64,000 bases of DNA from JAAXKN01 sp036261625 (GTDB lineage: Bacteria; Bacteroidota; Ignavibacteria; Ignavibacteriales; SURF-24): assembly GCA_036261625.1 (NCBI GenBank), contig DATAKL010000002.1:41404-105403 (forward strand), read 5' to 3'. Both the position numbers and the translations under genes were made by a program. Below are positions 17,094 to 25,579 of the stretch, in pieces. Within the stretch, counting starts at the first letter, position 1. Every line of letters begins with the position of its first letter. The notes beneath the pieces were generated by a model, which had not been told where the DNA came from, searched no databases, and saw only the letters and a program-made list of their open reading frames with translations.

Positions 17094-17909
17094 TTACTCA
17101 TTGGAGCCGAAGTTCACGACCGTGCCGATCTGATGTGTCAGTCCCAGGTCCTGATGAGTGAATACGGCATAGTCAAATTTCAGAAAAGAGTAGTTAATGC
17201 CTGCTCCGGCAGAAAACCTGTCCGGTTCAGTTGCAAGTCCGATCCTGAGAGAAATATATTTAATGATGTAATATTCAATGCCGGTTCTGAAGGACAGGGG
17301 GGAACCTGCTGCTTTTTCAACTGCAGCTAAAAGCATTATTGTCCTATGAGGTTTATAGCTGAAGCCGGAAGAAAGGATGCGCGGGATCTGGTCACTGGTC
17401 TTTCCAAATGAGGCGTTAAGGATGTTCTCAATGGAAAGGCCCCAGTCGAGCTCACGGAGAAATGATAAAAGGATCCCTGGATTTATCACCAGTGAGTTTG
17501 CCGAACCATAGTTATGAATGGTAAGGTTGTGAAGGTTCAGGCTGAGCCCAAGCGAGACTTCAGATATTCTGAGGGCAAAGGCGGCGGCAAAGTTATTTTT
17601 CCTGTAAAGTGAAAAACCGAAAGTTGATACTCCAAGCGACAGGGTTCCAAAGGCCGTGGGTTCAGTATATGCCGCAGCGGCATTGGATAATTCCGTAAGT
17701 CCGAAGGGTGAAGGGGAGTAGAAAATTCCCAGTTCCCGATCCATTGAGCCTGCCAGACCGGCGGGGTTGTTAAAAGATGAGAACACGTCTCCTTGAAGAG
17801 CTGCATCCGAGTTTGACATGGCGATCTGTCTTGCACCGGGATTCATCTGGGAATAATTTAATCCCGCAGAAACTATAATTATAATGAGAATGTAAAAGGA
17901 TTGTGGCAT
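17094..17909 (-). CDS. PorV/PorQ-like outer-membrane protein
   Basis: A 271-residue exported protein (signal peptide ends near LNYSQ). The start of the mature part, ARQIAMSNSDAALQGD followed by FNNPAGLAG, is the hallmark of the PorV/UPF0164-type FadL-like barrels common in Bacteroidota. Rest is amphipathic beta strand ending in TVVNFG. PorV is the outer-membrane shuttle of the type IX secretion system, but many paralogues have unknown roles. First gene of a two-gene operon with the HhH-barrel protein; divergent from the DUF4835 gene. Confidence 0.7.
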   Translation of the reverse strand: MPQSFYILIIIIVSAGLNYSQMNPGARQIAMSNSDAALQGDVFSSFNNPAGLAGSMDRELGIFYSPSPFGLTELSNAAAAYTEPTAFGTLSLGVSTFGFSLYRKNNFAAAFALRISEVSLGLSLNLHNLTIHNYGSANSLVINPGILLSFLRELDWGLSIENILNASFGKTSDQIPRILSSGFSYKPHRTIMLLAAVEKAAGSPLSFRTGIEYYIIKYISLRIGLATEPDRFSAGAGINYSFLKFDYAVFTHQDLGLTHQIGTVVNFGSNE

Positions 17910-17991
17910 CGAAATCTAAGGTTTGCCTCTGGAATTATAATATTCAAATTTATATATTAAGTCAAACGATAAAACAACTATTGGTTGAAAA

Positions 17992-18882
17992 ATGAAATAC
18001 CTACTTCTCCTACTGTTACTGCCTGCCTGTCTTTTTGCACAGGAGCTTGATGCAATAGTTAAAGTTAATACTGAAAAGCTTCCTACGATAAACAAGGATC
18101 TGCTTTCCAGCTTTGCCCAGGAAATTCAGGATTATCTTAACAACAACCGCTTTACAGGCGATGCCTGGGAAGGGGACAGGATCAAATGCTCGTTTAATAT
18201 TTTTTTCGATAATGCCACCGATGAGACCCATTATTCGGCCCAGGTAAGCGTTACAAGTCTGAGGCCTATCTACAAGAGCAATAAGTCTTCTTTGATGCTT
18301 AACGTGCTTGATAACCAGTGGAACTTTGTCTACGAACGCGGGCAGTCGATGTATTTCAACCAGTCCGTCTTCGATCCCCTTACAAGTTTTCTTAATTTTT
18401 ATGCGTACCTGATTATAGGTCTGGATGCCGATTCCTATAATATGCTGGGCGGTTCACAGCTGTTTTCGCAGGCCTATAACATTGCTCTCCTGGGAGCAAA
18501 CAGCAAACAGCCGGCCGGCTGGGAGAAGAGCACAAGCCCTTATAACCGCCGCGGCCTGATTGAGGATCTTCTGAACGAGAAGTACCGTACGTTCAGGGAA
18601 GATTATTTCAATTATCACTATAACGGTCTGGATATCTATAACCTGAGTCCGCAGGACAAGCAGAAGGCGCAGGAAAACATTGCAAAGCTGATCCGCGATC
18701 TGGATGTTTTAAGGCAGAAGCAGGATATAAGGGGTATTCTGATGAAGGTATTCTTTGACACCAAGTCTGCTGAAATAGTAAATTATATGAAAGATTATCC
18801 CGACAAGACTATTTTTGCCACTTTGAAGAGGATCGATCCTGCTCACATCTCAAAATACGACGAGGCGCTTGAGCAGCAATAG
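17992..18882 (+). CDS. DUF4835 family exported protein
   Basis: A 296-residue protein with a short signal peptide (ends LFAQ). It has the family features LDAIVKVN at the mature N-terminus, a central SFLNFYAYLIIGLDADSY stretch with RG..YFN before it, and a C-terminal segment built on LRQKQDIRGILMKVFFDTK and IVNYMKDYP. DUF4835 proteins are conserved across Bacteroidota, usually single copy; their function is unknown. Followed by a strong terminator. Confidence 0.85.
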   Translation: MKYLLLLLLLPACLFAQELDAIVKVNTEKLPTINKDLLSSFAQEIQDYLNNNRFTGDAWEGDRIKCSFNIFFDNATDETHYSAQVSVTSLRPIYKSNKSSLMLNVLDNQWNFVYERGQSMYFNQSVFDPLTSFLNFYAYLIIGLDADSYNMLGGSQLFSQAYNIALLGANSKQPAGWEKSTSPYNRRGLIEDLLNEKYRTFREDYFNYHYNGLDIYNLSPQDKQKAQENIAKLIRDLDVLRQKQDIRGILMKVFFDTKSAEIVNYMKDYPDKTIFATLKRIDPAHISKYDEALEQQ

Positions 18883-18902
18883 TAAAAAAGTTTTATAAAA
18901 TG

Positions 18903-18933
18903 AAAAAGCCGGAGCTTGATGGTCCGGCTTTTT
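18903..18933. terminator. Bidirectional terminator
   Basis: An 11-bp stem (18903-18913 with 18923-18933) with A-run before and T-run after, between the DUF4835 gene and the convergent HEAT-cyclophilin gene. Confidence 0.85.
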
Positions 18934-19011
18934 CATTTTAAACGGGCGGCAATATTGGGGGGCAGGATGTCAGGAACCATTTTCTGATACCCATCCTCCC
19001 GGCAGGGACAC

Positions 19012-20988
19012 TTATTTTAACTCAACCTTAATTATCTTATCACCCTGGTCGATTGTGTCCACTACGTCCATGCCTTCAACTACTTTGCCGAAATTGCTGT
19101 AACGGCCGTCGAGATGGGGAAAGTAGCTGTGCATTACAAACCACTGCGAGCCTTCGGTGTCCTTGCCTGCACTGGCCATCCCTACATAGGACCTGTCGAA
19201 AGGAACAGGGGAATATTCAGAAATTATTTCGTAACAGGGTCCGCCCCAGCCCGTCCCTTCAGGATCGCCTGCCTGTATGACGAAATCGGGCACCACACGG
19301 TGAAATATAATGCCGTTGAAAAAATCCTTCTTTGCCAGATAACAGAAGTTCCCAACAGATATGGGAGAGACTTCGGAATTAAATTTTATGGTAAAACTCC
19401 CTTTGTCCGTTGTAACTACGGCAGACTTATAAAGGAATGCTTCTTTCCAGAAATTCATGAAATTGTCCATATCCTTGCCCGGTCCGTTGGTTCTGCCCAG
19501 TTCCCTGAATGCAAAGGAATTCATCGAGTAAAGCGAGGCGGTTTTCATGAAGTTCAGAAGTTCAATCCTGAATTCCGGCGAAATCTTCCCGGCCAGAGCT
19601 GCAAGCGACATGTTGCTTTCGGTAAACTGCGCGTCGTTAAGATGAAGGTCTGTCTGTCTCTTGATAATTCTTTTAAGCTCATCCTTGCGGCGTTCAATAA
19701 ACGTGGAATCAAGTCCGTCAGCTGTAACGGAAACGGCTGCGCCGAAAGACGACGAAAGGCTGCTTAAGAGAATGCCGTCAAGCCTTTCGTTTCCAGGCAG
19801 ATACTTCTGAAGCGCAAGAAATGCACCCAGGCGTTCAAGCTCTTCAGACTTGCTGTCGGGAGTGTTTTCAATTAAACGGTTTAAGTTTCTTGCCGGGTCT
19901 GTAAAGTTATCCTGCATCATGCGGTAGAAGAAGAGTTTTCCCACCTTATCTTTTTCCTTTGAGGCAAGATTGAAGGCATCTTGGGGATCCATTTTAGCCA
20001 GCGTAAGAAAGATCTCTCCCGTTGTATTCAGAGTAAGCGGGCTTTCAAAACTCCTTAACAGTTCCTCTTTCAGAAATCCTTTTAAGCCCCCCTCCAGCCT
20101 CATTTCACGAATTGAAATTGCAGCCTGACGGGAGACATTAGGGTTATAGTCCTTTATGAGCTGAAGGTATGCCTGAAGCTCTTCTTCAGTCTTAAAGTTA
20201 AAATAGCACAGGACCTTTGCAGCCTCAGTCCTTATCCTCCAGTCCTGACTTTTTACAAGCGACTTAAAAAGAGTAAGATCACCATTAAATGACTTCAGTT
20301 TTCTTAATGCTGAAAGCGCATACTGCCTGAGGAGAATATTTTCTTCCTTTGAACCTTTTTCTGACAGGACATTGAGGAGGGCTTCTTCAGATTCTTTACT
20401 CACGCCTGTTCTTGACAGGGCAAAAGCCGCGTGGATTCTTCTTCTTAAGGGAAATTCTGTCTCAGAAAGCTCGCTGTTAAGTATAGACTGATCTTTTCCG
20501 TCTTGTGACTTTATGCCCCTGGAATTGAACCCTGCAATTGCAAGTGATATTCCGTTAAAGCCTTTACCGTCCTTAAGAGAATATTTTTCTAATAAAGTAT
20601 TAAAGTTCTCCACGCTGCCGATTCTTCCCAGGGCGTCGAAGGCTGCTTCCTGGAAAAGGTCACCCTTTCCCAAAAGAGCTTTTTGAAGGAGGTAGCCTGA
20701 GGCTTCTTTTGAAGGGCCCAGGTGTCCCAGTGCAAAGGAGATATAGTCCCCGTATCTGGAATAACTTAAATCTGTTACGGCCTTTACAAAAGAGGTGTCG
20801 CCTGAGTTACTGATGCTTAAGAGGGCAGCCTTTACATCCTGGTGTCTTCCGGAAGTAAAATACTTATGAATTATCCCGGGATCGAATTTTCTTGAATATG
20901 TGGTCTCAGCCAGATCCAGATCAGCCGGGCTGAACTGGCAGTACATAGGGGAAGAAAGGAGTAAAAGGATAAATATTTTTTTCAGCAT
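19012..20988 (-). CDS. HEAT-repeat protein with C-terminal cyclophilin-type peptidyl-prolyl isomerase
   Basis: A 658-residue exported protein. After a signal peptide (ends SPMYCQ) come about 450 residues of short paired helices such as FQEAAFDALGRIGS and DWRIRTEAAKVLC, typical of HEAT repeats. Residues about 510-658 form a cyclophilin: FTIKFNSEVSPISVGNF, FNGIIFHRVVPDFVIQAGD, GSQWFVMHS and HLDGRYSNFGKVVEG, including the FHRV-x5-QAGD active-site segment with catalytic Arg. Probably a periplasmic folding factor using the repeats as a client scaffold. The HEAT arm with an isomerase head is not the usual single-domain cyclophilin; other Bacteroidota may have the same. Confidence 0.85.
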   Translation of the reverse strand: MLKKIFILLLLSSPMYCQFSPADLDLAETTYSRKFDPGIIHKYFTSGRHQDVKAALLSISNSGDTSFVKAVTDLSYSRYGDYISFALGHLGPSKEASGYLLQKALLGKGDLFQEAAFDALGRIGSVENFNTLLEKYSLKDGKGFNGISLAIAGFNSRGIKSQDGKDQSILNSELSETEFPLRRRIHAAFALSRTGVSKESEEALLNVLSEKGSKEENILLRQYALSALRKLKSFNGDLTLFKSLVKSQDWRIRTEAAKVLCYFNFKTEEELQAYLQLIKDYNPNVSRQAAISIREMRLEGGLKGFLKEELLRSFESPLTLNTTGEIFLTLAKMDPQDAFNLASKEKDKVGKLFFYRMMQDNFTDPARNLNRLIENTPDSKSEELERLGAFLALQKYLPGNERLDGILLSSLSSSFGAAVSVTADGLDSTFIERRKDELKRIIKRQTDLHLNDAQFTESNMSLAALAGKISPEFRIELLNFMKTASLYSMNSFAFRELGRTNGPGKDMDNFMNFWKEAFLYKSAVVTTDKGSFTIKFNSEVSPISVGNFCYLAKKDFFNGIIFHRVVPDFVIQAGDPEGTGWGGPCYEIISEYSPVPFDRSYVGMASAGKDTEGSQWFVMHSYFPHLDGRYSNFGKVVEGMDVVDTIDQGDKIIKVELK

Positions 20989-21006
20989 ATTTTTGCGGGT
21001 CCTTAA

Positions 21007-21036
21007 AAGAAAAGCGGCCCCTTTCTGAGCCGCTTT
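21007..21036 (-). terminator. Terminator of the GNAT acyltransferase gene
   Basis: An 8-bp stem (21011-21018 with 21029-21036) followed on the minus strand by TTTTCTTTT. Confidence 0.75.
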
Positions 21037-21059
21037 TGCGGTGATAGAAATGCTTAAAG

Positions 21060-22181
21060 TTAAATACTCATGTTATACACTCTGTATTTCTTGTACAGTT
21101 CGCCGTTCATTACCTGGGCGCCGCGGTTCATCATTTCATTGTCTTCCAGTATCCAGCTCGCCTCGCCGAGGTCTATGCCGACAGCATGAGCCCTCTGGAC
21201 TATTTCATAATAGAAAGCTGCGTCGAGCCCTTTCTTCTGGAATTCGGGAATAATGCCGAGGGTAATGATTCTCGACCATGTAATCTTTTTCTTCTGTGTA
21301 AACATCTTAATAAAACCGAACGGGAAGAGTCTTCCGTTCATCTCTTTGAATACCTGGTTATAGTCCAGCATCACAAGGGCAAAGCCCACGAGCTGGTCTT
21401 TAATTGTGCCGAATATGACGAGCGAGGGTTCGGCCAGAGGCTTTAGGTCCTTTGCCATTGCATCGAGTTCCTCATCTGTAAGAGGAACAAATCCCCAGTT
21501 CGGAGCCCATGCTTTGTTGTAGACATATTTAACCTTCTCGAGCTCTTTCTTGAAATCCTTCATGTTGAGTGAGGTAACTTCAAGTCCCGCTCTTTTGGCT
21601 GCAAGCTCGGCAACCCGTTTTAGTTTTTCTGAAGACATTACCTTCTGGTTTTCGAGCTTGTAGGCATAAAGGTCTTTTTCCTTCCTGAGGCCGTAGTTGT
21701 CGCAAAGGTCGAGGTAATACTTCGGGTTATATGTCATGAGGAGTCGCGGAGAGTCATCAAAACCCTCCAGGAGCATTCCATACTCATCGTTGCTTGAAGG
21801 GTTTGCAGGTCCCCTCATCATATCAAAGCCCTTGCCTTTGAGCCACGCCTTTGCAGCGTCGAAAAGGGCGTTGGCAACCTCCTGGTCGTTAATGCATTCG
21901 AAAAAGCCGAAGAACCCGGCGTTATCGTTCTGGTATTTATTGTGCAGATCGTTTTTAATTGCAGCAATGCGCCCGGCGAGTTCGCCGTTTTTTTCAGCCA
22001 GGAACATTTCCATTTCGGCGTGCTTGAAGAAGGGATTCTTCTCGCGGCTGAGGATTTTTTTTCTGTCCATTATCAAAGGCGGAACCCAGTTCGGGTCACC
22101 GTCGTAAATTTTCCAGGGCAGCTTGATGAACTTCATCAGGTCGCTTTTGGATGTGACCGTTCTAATATTAACATTTCCCAT
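21060..22181 (-). CDS. GNAT-fold acyltransferase, candidate bacterial ceramide synthase
   Basis: A 373-residue member of a two-lobed GNAT family. Landmarks: LPWKIYDGDPNWVPPL, NPFFKHAEMEMFLAE, GRIAAIKN, GFFGFFEC, MRGPANPSSNDE and, in the second lobe, ITLGIIPEFQKKGLDAAFY, the acyl-CoA pyrophosphate loop. Bacterial ceramide synthase, which N-acylates 3-ketosphinganine, belongs to this broad family, and here it lies next to serine palmitoyltransferase. That makes an N-acyltransferase of long-chain bases the best guess. Known reactions vary in the family, so the assignment depends on context. It lies 120 bases downstream of spt, with a terminator-like hairpin between. Confidence 0.65.
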   Translation of the reverse strand: MGNVNIRTVTSKSDLMKFIKLPWKIYDGDPNWVPPLIMDRKKILSREKNPFFKHAEMEMFLAEKNGELAGRIAAIKNDLHNKYQNDNAGFFGFFECINDQEVANALFDAAKAWLKGKGFDMMRGPANPSSNDEYGMLLEGFDDSPRLLMTYNPKYYLDLCDNYGLRKEKDLYAYKLENQKVMSSEKLKRVAELAAKRAGLEVTSLNMKDFKKELEKVKYVYNKAWAPNWGFVPLTDEELDAMAKDLKPLAEPSLVIFGTIKDQLVGFALVMLDYNQVFKEMNGRLFPFGFIKMFTQKKKITWSRIITLGIIPEFQKKGLDAAFYYEIVQRAHAVGIDLGEASWILEDNEMMNRGAQVMNGELYKKYRVYNMSI

Positions 22182-22192
22182 ACTTTTCCTCT

Positions 22193-22228
22193 TAAAAAAA
22201 AAGCATACTTAAAATAACTGAAGTATGC
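22193..22228 (-). terminator. Terminator between spt and the GNAT gene
   Basis: A GCATACTT/AAGTATGC stem (22203-22210 with 22221-22228) followed on the minus strand by a run of nine T's. It should limit read-through from spt into the acyltransferase gene. Confidence 0.8.
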
Positions 22229-22256
22229 CGGTATAGATAGTTGTAGATTTACAGCT

Positions 22257-22280
22257 CCCCCCGCCAAAAGCGGCGGGGGG
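22257..22280. repeat. GC-rich perfect hairpin downstream of spt
   Basis: A 9-bp stem (22257-22265 with 22272-22280) made of a C-run and G-run around GCC/GGC, with no T-tract. It resembles the short GC-rich palindromes seen at 31056 and 47267. Confidence 0.55.
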
Positions 22281-22301
22281 AACTTAAGAAAAACAAACTG
22301 A

Positions 22302-23495
22302 TTATTCAATAATTCCCAGTTTCCTGGCGTTACGCGCCATTGAATCTACGATGTAATCGAGATGTGAATCTTCATGAGTAGACATATAGCTTGTTCTCAT
22401 CATCTGACGTCCCTGCGGAACGCCGGGTGAGATAAACACATTTACGAATACGCCGTCGTCGAAGAGCATCTTGCCCATCTGGAAGCAGAGGGCATCGTCG
22501 CCGATTATGACAGGAACAATTGCCGTACGGCTTTCAACAACATTAAAGCCGGCATTTTTGAGGCCGGTTCTTACCCTGTCTGCATTTCTGATAACGCGGT
22601 CTACTCTTTCAGGCTCTTCAATTAAAATCTCAAGAGCTGCAATTGCCGAGGCAACTGAGGCAGGTGTCGGTGAAGCGCTGAAGATAAGGGCAGGGGACTG
22701 ATGTTTAATGTAGTTGATTACCTTTGCATCGCCCACGACAAAACCGCCTAAAGAGGCAAATGTCTTGCTGAAGGTTCCCATTGTCATATCTATTTCATCA
22801 ACCAGGTCAAATTCACTTGCAGTGCCTCTTCCGCCTTTTCCAATAACGCCTACTGAATGTGCATCGTCAATTAAAATTCTGGCGTTGTATTCCTTTGCAA
22901 TCTTGTTAAGTGTCGGCAGATCAACAATTTCACCGCCTGTTGAGAAGACTCCGTCGGAGACAACAAGCTTCCCGGCTTCTTTCGGGAGCTTCGATATTAC
23001 TCTTTCCAGGTCTTTCATATCGTTATGCTTGTAGCGTACGATCTCTGCTGTGGCCCCTTTGGCCATAAGGTTGCCTGCTACAATGCAGGCGTGGTTGTCT
23101 TTATCTGAGACCACATATTCGCCGCGCTGAACAAGTGTGGGAATAACTCCCTGTGCTGTCTGGTATCCGGTTGAGAAAAGGAGGCATGCTTCCTTGCCCA
23201 AAAATTTAGCCAGTTTTTCTTCCAATTCTACGTGAAGATCGATAGTGCCCGTAAGGTAGCGTGAACCCGAGCAGCCAGTTCCGTATTTTTCAACGGCTTT
23301 TACTGCTGCTTCTTTTACCCTCGGATGTGCGGTCAGACCAAGATAGTTGTTGGATCCTGCCATAATAACTTTTTTGCCCTTCATCGTTACAACAGGTCCC
23401 TCGTTTTCTTCAATTTCCCTGAAATAAGGATAAAGACCTGATGCCTTCACCTCATCTGCCCTGGTAAATTCAAAACATTTCGTAAATAGATCCAA
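22302..23495 (-). CDS. spt: Serine palmitoyltransferase-like PLP enzyme (alpha-oxoamine synthase family)
   Basis: Expected to condense serine with a long-chain acyl thioester to 3-ketosphinganine, the first step of sphingolipid synthesis. The 397 residues carry GLYPYFREIEE and RYKHNDMKDLE, segments I associate with Bacteroidota serine palmitoyltransferase rather than with BioF or Kbl. PLP residues: His in DNHACIVAG, DDAHSVG (D211, H213) and the Schiff-base lysine K244 in GTFSKTFASLGG. Ribosome site AGGAGG precedes the ATG. Divergent from the SDR gene and upstream of the GNAT gene, which supports a ceramide role. BioF and Kbl are the alternatives, but no biotin or threonine genes are near. Confidence 0.85.
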   Translation of the reverse strand: MDLFTKCFEFTRADEVKASGLYPYFREIEENEGPVVTMKGKKVIMAGSNNYLGLTAHPRVKEAAVKAVEKYGTGCSGSRYLTGTIDLHVELEEKLAKFLGKEACLLFSTGYQTAQGVIPTLVQRGEYVVSDKDNHACIVAGNLMAKGATAEIVRYKHNDMKDLERVISKLPKEAGKLVVSDGVFSTGGEIVDLPTLNKIAKEYNARILIDDAHSVGVIGKGGRGTASEFDLVDEIDMTMGTFSKTFASLGGFVVGDAKVINYIKHQSPALIFSASPTPASVASAIAALEILIEEPERVDRVIRNADRVRTGLKNAGFNVVESRTAIVPVIIGDDALCFQMGKMLFDDGVFVNVFISPGVPQGRQMMRTSYMSTHEDSHLDYIVDSMARNARKLGIIE

Positions 23496-23618
23496 AATAT
23501 TCCTCCTAATACTATTAACTTTATGTGAAATTTGATTCTTTATTTTATATTTTTGTCTGGTTCACGCGTATAGATTAATTTTCATGCAAAATCTATAATT
23601 AAATCAACTTAAAATCAA

Positions 23619-24626
23619 ATGGAATTTAACATGGAAAATAGCAGCCTGGTTGCCGTAGTTACCGGAGCTAACGGTTTTGTGGGCAGTCACCTGGTGGATC
23701 TGCTCTTAAGCAAGAATTTTAAGGTAAAATGCATTACCCGGCGCTCCAGTAACCTTAAATGGCTCAGCGGCAAAGATGTGGAAATTATAGATTGCGGACT
23801 CTTTGATAAAGAGGGACTGAAAAGAGCTTTCGCGGGAGCCGACTACATCTTCCACGTGGCCGGCGTGGTGAAATCAAAGACCCCCGAGGGATATTTTCAG
23901 GGGAATGTTGAAACTACACGCACCATACTTGAAGCCGCCCTGGATGTGAAGGATACAATAAAGAAAATTTTAATCGTCAGCAGCCAGACCGCAGCGGGCC
24001 CCTCACTGGGCGGAAAGCTCGTAAATGAGGAATCTGAATGCAGCCCTATTACTACTTACGGAAAAAGCAAGCTCGAGGAGGAAAAACTCGCAAAGACTTA
24101 TATGGACCGTCTGCCCATTACCATCTGCCGTGCTCCTGCCGTTTACGGAGAGCGCGATACCGAGATATTCATCTTCTTCCAGACATTCAATAAGGGCCTC
24201 ATGACAACAATCGGCATGAAGGATAAGTCGATCAGTCTTATTCACGTTCTTGACCTTGTAAGGGGCTTCTACCTGGCAGCAGTAAATGAACGTTCATCCT
24301 GCCAGACTTACTTTATCAGCTCAGAGGTTCTCTATAACTGGACAGAAATAGGGAAGGTAACTTCCGAAGTGCTTAATAAAAAAGTACTTAAGGTCAAGGT
24401 GCCGCACTTCGTGGTCTACACCATTGCAGCAATTGCGCAGTTTTTTGCCGCCTTCAGCTCCAAACCTGCCACACTGAATCTTGAGAAGGCAAGGGATCTT
24501 GTTCAGGAGGCCTGGACCTGCGACACACGGAAGGCTGTAGCCGAACTGGGCTACCATCAGGAGATTTCAATTAAAGACGGAATACAGAGAACCTGCCAGT
24601 GGTATAAAGATATGAAGTGGCTCTAA
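23619..24626 (+). CDS. Extended SDR (NAD-dependent epimerase/dehydratase), candidate ceramide reductase
   Basis: A 335-residue Rossmann protein. The dinucleotide motif TGANGFVGSH lies at residues 15-24, and the catalytic YGKSK (Y147, K151) follows TAAGPS. In Caulobacter an SDR of this type beside spt reduces the 3-keto group during ceramide synthesis; divergence from spt here suggests the same. A hydrophobic segment near residue 275 (VVYTIAAIAQFFAAF) might touch the membrane. The start could be the ATG at 23619 or at 23631; both lack a good ribosome site. Alternative: a sugar-nucleotide epimerase or sterol/hydroxysteroid dehydrogenase-like enzyme. Confidence 0.75.
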   Translation: MEFNMENSSLVAVVTGANGFVGSHLVDLLLSKNFKVKCITRRSSNLKWLSGKDVEIIDCGLFDKEGLKRAFAGADYIFHVAGVVKSKTPEGYFQGNVETTRTILEAALDVKDTIKKILIVSSQTAAGPSLGGKLVNEESECSPITTYGKSKLEEEKLAKTYMDRLPITICRAPAVYGERDTEIFIFFQTFNKGLMTTIGMKDKSISLIHVLDLVRGFYLAAVNERSSCQTYFISSEVLYNWTEIGKVTSEVLNKKVLKVKVPHFVVYTIAAIAQFFAAFSSKPATLNLEKARDLVQEAWTCDTRKAVAELGYHQEISIKDGIQRTCQWYKDMKWL

Positions 24627-24640
24627 AAGGGGCCGCATAG

Positions 24641-25081
24641 TTAGATTGAGAAACCTGCAAGCGGGACCTTCCCGCTTGCAAGCAGATGACTTTCGCAGTT
24701 TCTGCAGTCCGAGCTTCCGAAACCCTTTATTACGCTCCTGAGGTTAAATTCCAGGATTAGCCTTTGAGTTATCCGGCATTCAGTTTCTTTAGATGCATCC
24801 TCAAAAATCCAGAAGTTTGTAATTTTATTTCCAGCAAGTGAGGTAATATAATCTATATGCCAATGAAGGGTTTTATTTTTCCTTAAGTGGCGCTCAAGTC
24901 TCTGCCTTAAATTCTTCTGTGCGCTGCCGGCGTAATAGTAGTACCCTTCAGAAAGGCAGAGGCCCTCGAAGCGCCCTTTTCTGATCTTAAAAGGCTTTGG
25001 CGCATAAATTTCCAGCAGGTATGCCCCTGAATTGGATTTAATTTGGTCTGGCACCTTCTTTAATCCATGTTGCAATTCCAT
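24641..25081 (-). CDS. DUF123 (GIY-YIG-like) protein
   Basis: About 146 residues with GAYLLEIYAP, then GYYYYAGSAQKNLRQRLERHL, HWHIDYIT, TECRITQRL and GFGSSDCRNCESHL; this order is diagnostic of DUF123, a GIY-YIG-related family with unproven nuclease activity. In some organisms it is fused to endonuclease III, and an nth gene sits 5.8 kb away here. The coding region overlaps the end of the cytochrome gene by 44 bases. The ATG at 25081 has AAGGG immediately adjacent, too close, so a TTG six bases on or the GTG at codon 10 may be the real start. Confidence 0.75.
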   Translation of the reverse strand: MELQHGLKKVPDQIKSNSGAYLLEIYAPKPFKIRKGRFEGLCLSEGYYYYAGSAQKNLRQRLERHLRKNKTLHWHIDYITSLAGNKITNFWIFEDASKETECRITQRLILEFNLRSVIKGFGSSDCRNCESHLLASGKVPLAGFSI

Positions 25082-25436
25082 CCCTTTGGTTTTTTGTCAG
25101 CTGCGGGCGGTCCACCGGTGGCATCTGGTTTGCTGCTCCGGGCTGTATTGCCCATATGAGGCGGCTGTTCTCAGGGTAGCCGGCTACAACAACAGTAGGG
25201 TCGCTGGTTGTATTCTGATATGAAGTAAAGCTGAGGCCCCCGGCGCGGCTCTGGTCGTCGTGGCAGCCCGAATTATTGCATTTCACCTCGAAGAGGGGCT
25301 GAATATCCCTGTTATAGCTTACATTCGATGCCGGAATCTGGTGTTCATCTACGCTCTGGTTTGTAACCGTATCCTTGCACCCGGCAATTACAACTATGGA
25401 GAGAAACACAGCCAGAAGGAGAATGTTATATTTCAT
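25038..25436 (-). CDS. Monohaem c-type cytochrome-like lipoprotein
   Basis: A 132-residue lipoprotein (lipobox VIAGC). It has NRDIQPLFEVKCNNSGCHDD with a C-x4-C-H haem site and NQMPP as probable methionine ligand, followed by LTKNQRDGIATWIKEGA. This is the cytochrome domain commonly found attached to Bacteroidota and Planctomycete envelope proteins (PSCyt1 type), which often shows C-x4-CH rather than C-x2-CH. Probably an envelope electron carrier; partner unknown. The DUF123 frame starts inside its 3' end. Confidence 0.8.
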   Translation of the reverse strand: MKYNILLLAVFLSIVVIAGCKDTVTNQSVDEHQIPASNVSYNRDIQPLFEVKCNNSGCHDDQSRAGGLSFTSYQNTTSDPTVVVAGYPENSRLIWAIQPGAANQMPPVDRPQLTKNQRDGIATWIKEGARPN

Positions 25437-25579
25437 AGTTACTATCTCAAATTAATAATCAAAAGATAAGTTCAGAAGTGTTCTAATTCAACACAATTAG
25501 GAGGATTTAAACGGGTCTATTGACTAAGAGGAAATAATACCATAGATTACTTTCAAATTCCAGTTGAAGAACAGGTCTT

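Noticed and set aside
19114..19767. A 217-codon plus-strand frame
   Set aside because: Antisense to the HEAT-cyclophilin gene; the cysteine/arginine-rich product looks like a reverse-strand shadow.
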